DNA of 64,000 nt from contig NW_020655294.1 of the NCBI RefSeq assembly GCF_003589595.1, forward strand, positions 2,204,509-2,268,508, in the 5' to 3' direction. A model generated the notes under the pieces. It saw nothing but the letters and a program-made list of their open reading frames with translations, had not been told where the DNA came from and made no database searches. Shown one piece after another: positions 1 through 9,460 of the stretch. A program made the position numbers and the translations under genes. Source of the DNA: Hyposmocoma kahamanoa. Its lineage: Eukaryota; Arthropoda; Insecta; Lepidoptera; Cosmopterigidae. Within the stretch, counting starts at the first letter, position 1. Each line of letters opens with the position of its first letter.

Positions 1-104
1 CACAAGTGTACGACTAACGCGTGGACTAGCGGCTTAGTATGGTTACTGCGGTGACGGTGGACTAGAGTTCAAATCCCACATACTTTAAGACGACTTGTGG
101 CTTT
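1..104 (+). repeat. tRNA-like sequence at the window edge, probably a SINE or retroelement head
   Basis: Positions 38-53 fit a polymerase III A box (TAGC..TTAGTATGG) and about 69-77 fit a B box (GTTCAAATC). A 7-base complement (CACAAGT at the start, ACTTGTG near 91) encloses it and a T-rich run follows from about 104. The T stem does not pair and the spacing is longer than in a tRNA, so a working tRNA is unlikely. It may be a SINE fragment or part of the leader of the retrotransposon that starts downstream. Confidence 0.4.
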
Positions 105-883
105 TTTTTTATTTTATTTTTTTTTTAATATTCTTTATTAATTGTTTTGTGTTTTTATTATTAATTTTTGTGTTGTTACCCGGAAGTAGCGGAAAAATTG
201 TTCAATTGACAAGTTATTTGACGAAGCCTACATTGCGGATTGAATTTTGTAAGTAATTTAGTTTTGTAATATTCGTTAATAATTATTTCAAATGTAATTT
301 GTAATTATATAGTGTCAAAGTTCAATTCAACCTTAACTTGCAAAACTTTTTATTTTTTTGTATTTTTATCATTGTTTCCTTTTATTTATATTGTCATTTG
401 CTTTTTTAACACTTAACTAGTTCTTGTGCGTAGTGGGATGCGTATTTGTCATCACCTGCGACAAGATAGGATAGGAAAACGCCTATTTGTTTAATATTAG
501 CAATTAAGTATTTTATTTTTAAATTGACTCCCATTTATTCTAATATGGCCGAAAGGTGTAATTTTATACACATATTTAATACTTTACCACAGTGACATTT
601 ATTTTTAAATTATTGTATAATATTTATTAAGCTAATATTCTTTTTACTATAGTCATTTAATTGAATTGAAGTTTGAACTGATTTTTATTGTTCCATTATT
701 TTTATAATTTTAATTAATATTAGTTATCCCATCAATTAATAACACTTTTTTTTTTTTACTGCTTTTCTAATGGTTGGTAATGATTGTATTACATTGATTT
801 CTTTTTTGCTTTTGTTAATTTTATGCATTTATTGATATTATTATTTTTATTATTACAATAATTGAAGACATGGAAGGATCAAC
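105..883 (+). other. AT-rich leader of the REL-type retrotransposon (probable 5' UTR)
   Basis: No coding potential is seen. The stretch is T-rich with several homopolymer runs and leads directly to the ATG at 884. The 12-mer TTGACGAAGCCT at 218-229 recurs at 3807-3818 just after the coding region, so this leader may belong to the element. Its true 5' boundary cannot be set from one copy. Confidence 0.4.
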
Positions 884-3757
884 ATGAGCAGCCCCTGTAA
901 AGTTAGGTGTCCTTATTGCCCGGGATCGCCCAAGTTGTACGTACAATCAAGGGGTCTTAGTGTGCATATTAGTCGAGCGCATAGGGATGTAGCCCATCGC
1001 AGAGTCGATGACTCGTCGGTTCCAGGTACTGGCTCTGGGGCGCGGACGGTCACTCCTGCGCCAGCCTTAAGTGAGGTGACACAAGCGGCACAGAGCACAT
1101 TCGGTCTTCATAATTTACCATCGCTTAAGAAGCAAATTCGAGTCCTTAGACATATACCCAAAGGGGCGAGGAATCTTGCGGCTGGCAGGTTGTGTTATTT
1201 GATAGATGAGTGCCTGCGATCGAATGGTGTGGATGACTGGTTCAACTTATTATCTTTCCCTTTTTCGGCCTTGAGGGTTCCAGGTGATGAGGGGCGCAAA
1301 TCATTAACCTCCAAAGTAAAGAATAATGTACTTAACGAAATTTTAAATTTTCCGGGTACTCAGTCAACACATAAACCGCATTCGACCTACCGTACCATAG
1401 AGGCTAAGGTGTATGACGGTGATTTGAGAGGGGCCGTCCGCTTACTGCTGTCGGACTCGTCGTTGGCTCCAGCGAATGATAATACCTTGAGAGCATTAGA
1501 AGACAAACATCCGTCTCCTTCTAGGCCCCTGAATTTTCCACCGGAACCAAGCCTCACGAGTCCCTCCTTATCTGTTACACCTACAGACGTGGCTATGGCT
1601 TTGGGGTCGTTTTACAATGGTTCAGCCGCTGGTCTTGATGGCTTGCGCCCTCAACATCTCAAAGAGCTTACATCACCTTCTGCGGGCGATAACGGTCCTC
1701 GTTTACTAAAGTTGCTCTCCGATTTGTGCAATTTTCTTTTACGGGGTATGCTGAATTTGGAAGTGGCTCCTTACTTGTACGGTGCATCTCTTTGCGCCCT
1801 TTCGAAAAAGGATGATGGTATTAGGCCAATTGCCGTGGGTGGTATGTATCGCCGCCTAGTGGCAAAGCTTTGCTGTAGGTCAGTTAGAGACATAATGTCG
1901 ACCCACCTTCAGCCGAGGCAGGTGGGATTCGGGACGCCACTGGGCTGCGAGGCGGCGATACACGCCACCCGCTCTTTTGCGATGGGCCATGAGGGTACAG
2001 ATACAGTGGTCGTCAAAATAGATATTAGGAACGCTTTTAACAGTGTGGAGAGAGATATTATTTTGTCGGAAATTTTGGAAAATGTGCCATCCCTGTACCC
2101 CTTTGTCTACCAGTGTTACTCGGTCCCCAGTAATCTTTTCTACGGTGAAAATTCCATCTTATCGCAGGTGGGTGCTCAACAGGGCGATCCTCTGGGGCCT
2201 TTATTGTTCTGTTTGGCTATCCAGAAAATCATATCATCATTGGACTCACCATTGAATGTCTGGTACCTAGATGATGGCACTATTGGCGGAAGTCCAGAAG
2301 TGGTTTTGCAAGATTTAAAGAGACTCGGAGTAGCTTTGAAAGCTGTTGGTCTAGAAATAAATCCAAATAAGTGCGAGTTATTTAATTGTGGATTTATTAA
2401 CGCGGACGTACTACAAAATTTGATGGTTCTTTTGCCGGGCATCAAGCAGCTGGATAGGTCGTCTGTCAGCCTATTGGGTGCGCCAATATTTCCTGAGGGT
2501 GTCAGTTCTGCTCTTCAAACAAAAAGACTGGCACTTTTAGCTGCACGGGAACATTTGTCGCATCTATCGGCTCATGTGGCGCTCGTCTTGTTGCGGAATT
2601 GTTTAGGGATGCCCCGAATGACTTACATATTGAGGACATCTCCCACGTGGCTTTTTGAGCGAGACGTGGCCCTTGTAGATGATGTACTCAGAGTTACGCT
2701 GGAGATAGTGCTAAACATAAGTCTTACTCTACCACAGTGGTGTCAAGCTGCACTTCCCATTAGGCATGGTGGACTTGGAGTGCGTCGAGTGCAAGATTTG
2801 GGCTTTGTGGCGTTTCTGGCTTCGTCTTATGGCTCTGCGGATCTCGTTGCTCGCATTTTAGCTCAAAATGGCAGCGGTATTCGCATACCATTCCAAGCAG
2901 AAGCTCTTACCTGGTGGTCAAGTCTTTGCCCAAGCGACGAGCACCCGGATAATCCTAGTTTGCAGAGAAATTGGGACGACGTTCTATGCAAACGAAGGTA
3001 TAGTTCCTTGTTGGAGGGTGCTTCGGGTGCCGATGTGGCCCGTCTGAGAGCGGTCGCTAAATCAGAATCGGGAGCGTGGTTACATGCTTTGCCATCTCCC
3101 CAGTTGGGTACTCTGCTCGACAACACATCTTTAAGGATAGCAGTAGCACTGAGATTGGGAAGCAAGGTTTGTGAGGCACACCGCTGTGTGTGTGGGGCTA
3201 TGGTGGGGGAGGACGGACACCACGGTTTGAGTTGCCAAAGGTGTGCGGGTCGTTTTCCCAGACACCATGCCATTAATGACATTGTGCGACGGGCGATGGT
3301 GTCGGCTAATGTCCCTTGCGTGCTCGAGCCCCCGGGCCTGAGTCGAATAGACGGTAAAAGGCCGGACGGTTTGACATTGGTTCCTTGGCGGAAAGGTCGT
3401 TGTCTTCTGTGGGACGCAACATGCGTAAGTACTTTTGCTGCGTCCCACATAAGACAAACTTCGCAGATGGCGGGTTCCGCGGCGGAAAGTGCCGCGAAAC
3501 TAAAACACGCGAAATATTCTGCCTTGGAGCCTGTGTACGACTTTGTACCGGTCGCGGTCGAGACGGCGGGGCCTTGGGGTTCGGAAGCTCGGGACCTATT
3601 TAAAGAGTTGGGTCGCCGACTCAGAGACAGGGGCTGCGATCACCGCTCTGGGTCGTGGTTGGTTCAGCAGGTGTCCATTGCTGTCCAGCGAGGCAATGCT
3701 GCCAGTATAATGGGAACTTTTGCCCCGGGCACGATACAGGGCGGGATTTCTTTTTAA
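884..3757 (+). CDS. Non-LTR retrotransposon polyprotein with zinc finger, reverse transcriptase and restriction-like endonuclease
   Basis: An uninterrupted 957-residue frame. Order seen: N-terminal C2H2-type finger (CPYC...HISRAH, residues about 9-34); reverse transcriptase at about 300-560 with KKDDGIRPIAVG, the catalytic KIDIRNAFNSV near 377, GAQQGDPLGPLLF near 429 and YLDD near 460; a CCHC-like knuckle near 761-785 (CVC...H...CQRC); then a PD-(D/E)XK-type nuclease with RPDG near 826 and WDATC near 842, followed by a conserved ETAGPWG stretch. This layout is that of single-ORF, REL-bearing elements (R2 and related clades), which nick DNA and prime reverse transcription at the nick (TPRT). 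The coding region is visibly richer in GC than its flanks. The start at 884 is chosen because it precedes the finger, as in R2-like proteins. No stop or frameshift suggests a young copy. The exact clade is not settled. Confidence 0.9.
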   Translation: MSSPCKVRCPYCPGSPKLYVQSRGLSVHISRAHRDVAHRRVDDSSVPGTGSGARTVTPAPALSEVTQAAQSTFGLHNLPSLKKQIRVLRHIPKGARNLAAGRLCYLIDECLRSNGVDDWFNLLSFPFSALRVPGDEGRKSLTSKVKNNVLNEILNFPGTQSTHKPHSTYRTIEAKVYDGDLRGAVRLLLSDSSLAPANDNTLRALEDKHPSPSRPLNFPPEPSLTSPSLSVTPTDVAMALGSFYNGSAAGLDGLRPQHLKELTSPSAGDNGPRLLKLLSDLCNFLLRGMLNLEVAPYLYGASLCALSKKDDGIRPIAVGGMYRRLVAKLCCRSVRDIMSTHLQPRQVGFGTPLGCEAAIHATRSFAMGHEGTDTVVVKIDIRNAFNSVERDIILSEILENVPSLYPFVYQCYSVPSNLFYGENSILSQVGAQQGDPLGPLLFCLAIQKIISSLDSPLNVWYLDDGTIGGSPEVVLQDLKRLGVALKAVGLEINPNKCELFNCGFINADVLQNLMVLLPGIKQLDRSSVSLLGAPIFPEGVSSALQTKRLALLAAREHLSHLSAHVALVLLRNCLGMPRMTYILRTSPTWLFERDVALVDDVLRVTLEIVLNISLTLPQWCQAALPIRHGGLGVRRVQDLGFVAFLASSYGSADLVARILAQNGSGIRIPFQAEALTWWSSLCPSDEHPDNPSLQRNWDDVLCKRRYSSLLEGASGADVARLRAVAKSESGAWLHALPSPQLGTLLDNTSLRIAVALRLGSKVCEAHRCVCGAMVGEDGHHGLSCQRCAGRFPRHHAINDIVRRAMVSANVPCVLEPPGLSRIDGKRPDGLTLVPWRKGRCLLWDATCVSTFAASHIRQTSQMAGSAAESAAKLKHAKYSALEPVYDFVPVAVETAGPWGSEARDLFKELGRRLRDRGCDHRSGSWLVQQVSIAVQRGNAASIMGTFAPGTIQGGISF

Positions 3758-4068
3758 ATTAAGTATATTTAACGTGAATCTCACTTTTTTTGTATTAGAT
3801 TACCTATTGACGAAGCCTTGTGCTGATCTTTAGGTTATACATTTTATTATTGTTCATAAATGCATTTTGTAAATTTTGGAATAAATGAATTTGAGCAATT
3901 TGATCGGGTATTACTTATTTGGCAGTCATTGTTTCGGACAGAGAAGGAGAGTAGAGCCCCTGATACGAATCGGACTTAATGCGCAAACGCTCTTATTGTT
4001 ATGTTCTTTATTTGCCAATACTTGAAACTTACCGAAATGCTAATGCATTAGTTATGACAAGCGAGCAG
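3758..4068 (+). other. 3' UTR of the REL-type retrotransposon and flanking DNA
   Basis: Follows the stop at 3755-3757. The 12-mer shared with the 5' leader is at 3807-3818. AATAAA at about 3880 could be a polyadenylation signal. There is no obvious poly(A) tail before unrelated sequence begins near 3900, so the 3' end is only approximate. Confidence 0.4.
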
Positions 4069-4208
4069 GTAATAAGTAGAGATGGGCCGAGTAGAAGTTT
4101 TACCGAGTAATTGAATATTATTTGCCGAGCCAATTACTCATTACAATCGGAACGCAAAGATCCTAAAAGTCCCATTGCTCTAGAATTAGACCGATATGCC
4201 AATGAAAG

Positions 4209-5496
4209 TATTAGGGGTTAAAGTATGAAATTGCCGTTTTATTGCAATAGGTTCTTTGAATTTTCATAGAATCTTCATGGTTTGAGGTTTTCGAATGAAA
4301 CTTTTTTTAAATGGTTTCTGTGATTTTTTTTTTTTAATTTGAAACATTTGAATATCGACTTTCAATTGTTTTTGTTATTCAATTTAGACAAGAAAGATGG
4401 ATACTGCGAAAATTCGAGTGATTTTTGAATACGAGTTCCGACGCGCAACTAACGCGGCAGAAACAGCCCGCAATATCAATGCTGCGTTTGGAGAGGGGTC
4501 TACTAATGAACGCACCGTGCGATTTTGGTTTAAAAGCTTTCGTGATGGAAATTTCGACTTAAAGAACGAGCCACGAGGAAGACCGCCCACACAGGTGAAT
4601 AACGATGAATTAAGAGAGATAGTGGAAGCCGATCCTAGTCAAACTACCCAGGAATTAGCGGCATGGTTTAACGTTACCTTACCCACAATATTGACTCACT
4701 TGCGTCAAATCAATAAAATAAAAAAATACGAAAAATGGGTGCCTCATGATTTGACTGATCTGCAGAAAGAAACGCGTGTTGAAACTTGTGTTGCCTTGTT
4801 GAACCGGTACAGAAATGAAGGAATATTGGATCGAATTGTAACATGTGATGAAAAGTGGATTCTTTATGATAACCGGAAAAGAAAAATGCAATGGCTGACC
4901 CCAGGTCAAATGCCACAACAGTGTCCTAAAGCAAAACTTACCAATAAAAAGGTAATGGTAACTGTTTGGTGGTCTCAGCATGGTGTTATTCACTATAGTT
5001 TTCTCCGATCTGGTCAAGCATTAACGGCAGATGTCTATTGTGCCGAACTCCGAACCATGTTGACAAAACTAGCAGTAAAACAGCCCCGACTCATGAATCG
5101 ATCTTCACCATTATTGCTCCACGACAACAGGAGACCTCACACAGCACGAGAAACCATTTTGACCCTTCAGGAACTGCAGTTAGAAACCATTCGTCATCCT
5201 CCGTATTCACCAGACCTTGCTCCAACGGACTACCATTTTTTTCGTGATTTGGACAATTATCTACGTGACAAGAAGTTTTCTTCCCAGGAGGCAGTACAAA
5301 ATGCTTTCACACAGTTTGTGCAGTCTAGATCGTCGGAGTTCTATCGCAAAGGCATTAATAACCTTCCCATTAGATGGCAGCAATGTATAGATAATAATGG
5401 CAACTATTTTGATTAAATAAATTTGTTAAAAATTTAAAAAATAAACAAATTACATTTTCAGTACAAATCGGCAATTTCATACTTTAACCCCTATTA
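4209..5496. mobile_element. Complete mariner transposon with TA target duplication
   Basis: TA at 4209-4210 and 5495-5496 flank a 1284-bp element. The ends are inverted repeats of about 28 bp: left 4211-4238, right about 5467-5494, sharing AGGGGTTAAAGTATGAAATT and differing at the second base from the tip. Length, TA duplication and single ORF are those of the Tc1/mariner superfamily, mariner branch. Confidence 0.95.
4397..5416 (+). CDS. mariner DD34D transposase, uninterrupted frame
   Basis: A 339-residue protein, close to the usual mariner length of about 345. The N-terminal half has the paired helix-turn-helix DNA-binding region and the linker motif EPRGRPPT near residue 56, then WVPHDLTDLQKETR near 116. 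The catalytic triad is visible: Asp in TCDEKW (about 149), Asp in LLLHDN (about 242) and Asp in LAPTDYHF (about 277), giving the 34-residue spacing that defines mariner. The ATG at 4397 precedes the first helix and fits the family start. No stop or frameshift is present, so the copy could be active or only recently silenced. It cuts and pastes DNA at TA sites by binding the flanking inverted repeats. Confidence 0.95.
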   Translation: MDTAKIRVIFEYEFRRATNAAETARNINAAFGEGSTNERTVRFWFKSFRDGNFDLKNEPRGRPPTQVNNDELREIVEADPSQTTQELAAWFNVTLPTILTHLRQINKIKKYEKWVPHDLTDLQKETRVETCVALLNRYRNEGILDRIVTCDEKWILYDNRKRKMQWLTPGQMPQQCPKAKLTNKKVMVTVWWSQHGVIHYSFLRSGQALTADVYCAELRTMLTKLAVKQPRLMNRSSPLLLHDNRRPHTARETILTLQELQLETIRHPPYSPDLAPTDYHFFRDLDNYLRDKKFSSQEAVQNAFTQFVQSRSSEFYRKGINNLPIRWQQCIDNNGNYFD

Positions 5497-6050
5497 TATT
5501 GAAGAAAAAGAAAAAAGATATCCAATCCTGGCACAGTTATCACGAGTGTTTTTATGTGCAAGCACTGTGTACAGCGAGCGGTTATTTTCCGAAACGGGGT
5601 AATGTGTATGAAGAAAAAAGGAACAGACTATTACCTGAACGCGCAGAAAGCCTTGTATTCCTACATCATGACTTGCCTTTGTGAAATTTTAAATATTAAT
5701 AATGTAAACTTTCTTTACAATTACTAAATTGGTACAAATTGTTACAATTGTTTAGAATTTGTAGTAACAAATCTGTTTTGATTATTTTAAATATGTTGTT
5801 GGTTTTACTTTATTATTTATTTATTAGGTTTACAAGCGATGTAATTGCCACAAACACTGAGAGGTAAACACAACATGCACTAAAACACAGACACACAAAC
5901 ACACAAAATGCACTAAAATAAAGCTTTATTTTAACCGAGTAACTCTTCTCATGAACCGAGTTATTCGGCCGAGTACGAGTAGTAAAAAAACGGCCGAGTA
6001 CACCGAGTACCGAGTAGCAAACGAGTACTCGGCGCATCTCTAGTAATAAG

Positions 6051-6970
6051 CAATGAAGTTATGGATTGGTATACGGAATTCCTTGAAAGTTAGTCTCAAC
6101 AATAACACAGACGTTGTTTGCCATTTCAATTTTAGCTACAAAGCATCCCGTAATAGAATGGTAGTTTCCAACACACAAACTCCAAAACGAGATGAAAACA
6201 TTCATAATCACACGTCACTCATGCCGGCGCCACTTTTTAAACACGTCCAAAGATGAATTCACTAAAATAACTCGCAATGTTTATCTTTTCACCCTTCCAT
6301 TTCTCTCAGAAGATATAGAATTACTTATCGACAAATATAATTTTGCGTTTACTATTCTAACCGCACCTAATCTCTTGTACCGTCAAAAAACTCACTCGCG
6401 TCAGAATAGAGTTGAAGGTCCAATGTTTCATTATTGGATTTGTGTTCGTGAGTGGCAAAATATTGTTGTATTCGTGCTCTGATGTGCCGAAGAGAAAACA
6501 AACGAGGTTTGACTGAGCATTATGTATTTTGGCGCCAAAACAAACGTCAATGTGACAGCGCGGCGGGCGGCGGGAACTCGATCTGTCTATGGTATGTTTG
6601 CCCTCGGTTATACCGGCCCGGATAAGCGGGTTTTCGATTACAGCTTATATTTTTTTGTAAGGTCCGCTTGTGTAAATAGCTGAGGTAAAATGTAGTTTTG
6701 TTTTATCATCAATTTTTCGTAACTAGCGGCGTAATTATGTGAGAAAACAATAAATTTTCAGTGGTAAATGTTAAAAAGTCAACAAGAGAATAAGAAGAAA
6801 ATGTCTTGTTTCTTTTATCTGTTTGTAATTAATTGTTGCTTCCTAAATGATGAAGTGACACAATTCGAAAAAAACTGTTTTTATTTTAAATCTATGGGGT
6901 AAGTAATCACTGTACTATTGAGAATGTGATACATAATTGATAATAATAAATAATTTGCCAGATAAATACA
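6051..6970. other. Unassigned DNA between hAT and SINE
   Basis: Short open frames exist but match nothing recognisable. A GC-rich patch (about 6550-6580) interrupts otherwise AT-rich sequence. Nothing functional is supported. Confidence 0.3.
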
Positions 6971-7305
6971 CTAATTGCCTCAGTGGCCGAACGGTTACCA
7001 TACCGGACTGCAAACGCAGAGGTACCATTTTCGATTCCCGGGCCGGTAGAAATATTTGTATGGCCTACATTTATTTCTCTCGTGAGTTTGGGTGTAATTT
7101 GTGGTTGTCTATGTGTGTGTCCATGGCACCCGCGACACGGGGTTTCCCTAGTGCGGGGCTATGTTCAGTGTGTGCGTTATTATTATTTATTATTAATTAC
7201 CTGGTCGCAAACTAGAAAATTCCTCGAACTCAAACTCGAAATTCGAACCGGGACCTCCTCACTTAGCAGTGTTCACCGCTGGGCCCGTGGCCCAGATTGT
7301 CGATG
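6971..7305 (+). repeat. tRNA-derived SINE, family D
   Basis: The head at 6976-7042 carries an A-box-like CAGTGGCCGAACGG and a B-box-like TTCGATTCCC. A body with TTTCTCTCGTGAG and a TATT-rich tract follows. Near 7244-7253 a reverse-oriented TTCGAACC suggests a second, inverted tRNA-like region at the right end. Related copies lie at 11157 and 12981. Confidence 0.7.
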
Positions 7306-7825
7306 ATATACATCAAAAGTAGATACGCTTACTTAATAAAAATTTTTAATTATTTCTCAAAATTAACAAACTAGAATTGCTCCATTTTATATCCATTTTA
7401 CAAACGACGACAGTACAACAAAAAGAAGACCAACATAATCTCGAAATTGTAGATATGCTGTGTTATCCGTGTGCTATTTTAGAGTTTAAACAGAAGTTAA
7501 CCCTTCGGTAAGAAGATACCTACAACGGAAATGTTATTTGTTTGCGCACACTAGTATTGAGCGACGGTTCTATATAAACATCCGAGGTATTGGTATAGCT
7601 ATACAAACACGTATACTAGCTGCATTTTCTTATTATAGAAAATAATACAATCATTTATTTTATATTATTAATGTCACTATATGACAATTCAAAATACACT
7701 GTCGAGGGATGTATATACAACAAAGTTGTATAACTAAAATACAAATGATCAAAAAATATAGTCAAATTTCTTCGCAAGAAATTCCTCTGCACTGTAGAAT
7801 TCTTTTAATTTTTATAATATCAAGT
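7306..7825. other. AT-rich stretch with no recognised feature
   Basis: No frame of note, no repeat that I can place, and no splice-framed exon. Confidence 0.3.
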
Positions 7826-8052
7826 GACGGTACGAACAAGTCGTACGCCTGATAGCAAGTTACACGCCTGTCCGTAACAGTGGCAGTGCTACTGCGCCCG
7901 TGACCCCGAGACATAAGTTGACCCAGTCCCATGTGCCTGTAATTTCACCAGCACCCTTACCCTTCTGCGTGCTGATTTTGATTCATACCGGAATGGAGCC
8001 TATCGGGTAGTCTCCAAATCAGATGAACCCTTTCACAAGTTGCTCTACTGCC
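7826..8052 (+). repeat. Short interspersed repeat, family A (internally deleted copy)
   Basis: Shows the family start ACGAACAAGTCGTACGCC, CCTGTCCGTAACAG and TGTGCCTGTAATTTCACC. It lacks the central AGAGCTTTAAATCGC block, and the region after CTTACCC has diverged. Confidence 0.75.
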
Positions 8053-8130
8053 TAGAGAAATTCATTAACCAATAAAAAAGTTTTAGTGATTTCAGATATT
8101 CTAATAAATAATTTAGCAATCATTATTTTT

Positions 8131-8335
8131 TTAACCGACTTCAAAAAACGGAGGAGGTTCTCAATTCGACCGTACGTATTTTTGTACGTACTTGTGAACC
8201 TATTTTGATGATTCTTTTTTGTTCGAAAGGGGGTACCTCAAAAGTAGTCTTATTTAAATTTGACGAAAATATTCCACCTCTAAGGGTGGCAAACTAGGGG
8301 ATGAATGACTTTTAAGGTCGGTTTTTTTAGTATTT
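8131..8335 (+). repeat. MITE-like repeat, family C
   Basis: Begins AACCGACTTCAAAAAACGG, passes through GGAGGTTCTCAATTCGAC and a GATGATTC block, and ends near GACTTTTAAGGTCGG, which roughly complements the start. Other copies are at 13713 (minus), 18132 and 29553. No coding sequence, so a non-autonomous DNA element is the likeliest reading. Confidence 0.65.
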
Positions 8336-9059
8336 TTAGTACCTACCTACATTTTTTTTTAAATTATTTATTTAGTTACATATTTTTAAATTTTCAAATT
8401 GACCAGAAAACCACTGGTGTTTAAAATAAATTTAAAAACCAAATATTCAGTCATTGACAAAAACGTGATTGATTCTTAGACACTTTCGATGTGCATTTTT
8501 CTTTTCAAACAGCCTCTCTAAACTCTAAACAAATATACCCGATTGTAGATCCAAATAAAATAGCTTAATTTGCAATTATTTATTTATGTTAAACTTCCAC
8601 CTTTCCCCGACGTGGTGTCCACGACCCTCGCTCCCTCAATTAGCGAAATCCGATACCGCGCGCGTGGCTTATGTTACGGCTATTTTCACACGACTCACAT
8701 GCCTACACATACTACATAAATGTACCAAGTTCTTCCTTGACCTCTAAAAGCAATAACTCTAAAATAAATAACCAATACAGCACATGACTCAAATAAAATG
8801 GATATGAAATATATAAAAACTGAAAGATCAGTTCAGCGCTCCAACTCGACTACAGAGAAATCATAATAGGCAGTTCTTTTGCATTCCAAAACATCGTACT
8901 AATCTCAGATTGCACTGTCCCCTCTCTTGGATGTATACAGATTTGGCAACTATGTCTGTGAACTTACTTAAAAGACTTGTATTGCACTAATAATTATAGA
9001 TTCTCTTTTCTCTCCAAAAAGTATTTTTTTATACAATGTTAACATTATGTAAAAAATTA
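8336..9059. other. Unassigned AT-rich DNA
   Basis: No feature is supported. A more GC-rich patch at about 8600-8680 shows no frame. Confidence 0.3.
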
Positions 9060-9460
9060 AATAAACAGATTAGGGCAGGGCAAAGCCATAATTTCAACCT
9101 TTACTGGCATTAAATAATTCTCGCTTTGTTAATTTCAACAACAGTGTCAACAATATAGCAATCAAAGTGTTCAATAATTTAAGTGAGGATCTAATACTTT
9201 GTAGTGACTTTAGAACATTTGAAAGAAAAGTGATAGAGTATTTCATAAATAGACCATTTTACTCAATTAATGAATTCTTTCCTAATGCATTGGACAAAAA
9301 AAAATATTTATATTGTAATTTAATATCGTATGTAATTTAAATAATGAAATGTTGTAACTTCGGCTTATAATAAGAATGACGTTATTTATGGCTTGTGAAA
9401 TGTAATACTGTATTTGCATGTATATGATTGTACTTAGAGGAAATAAATGATTTCATAAAA
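9060..9460 (+). pseudogene. LINE 3' end (ORF2 C-terminus and 3' UTR), truncated
   Basis: From about 9135 a frame reads NNSVNNIAIKVFNNLSEDL, then FRTFERKVIEYF and NEFFPN, up to a stop near 9340. This is the conserved C-terminal tail of Jockey/CR1-like ORF2 proteins. A 3' UTR follows, with AATAAATGATTTCATAAAAA just before the next repeat. No RT domain is left, so this is a typical 5'-truncated insertion. Confidence 0.7.

Larger units (their letters stand above)
4159..5683 (+). pseudogene. hAT transposase C-terminal relic (dimerisation domain), split by the mariner
   Basis: Reading 4159-4208 and continuing at 5497 with one TA removed gives a frame running SPIALELDRYA... into EKEKRYPILAQL and CASTVYSERLFSETG. 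A 1-base insertion near 5600 then shifts the frame to GNVYEEKRNRLLPERAE and a stop at 5682-5684. These are the hallmarks of the hAT C-terminal dimerisation region. The DDE catalytic core and BED finger are absent, so this is a fossil inside a deletion derivative. Confidence 0.88.
4069..6050. mobile_element. Non-autonomous hAT transposon with 8-bp target duplication, hosting a mariner
   Basis: GTAATAAG flanks the element exactly at 4069-4076 and 6043-6050, the 8-bp duplication typical of hAT. Termini are TAGAGATGGGCCGAGTA at 4077 and the near-complement TACTCGGCGCATCTCTA ending at 6042. Copies of CCGAGTA cluster near both ends, like subterminal transposase-binding repeats. Without the nested mariner (4211-5494 plus one TA) the hAT is only about 680 bp and carries just the end of a transposase gene, so it cannot move itself. 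Confidence 0.92.
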
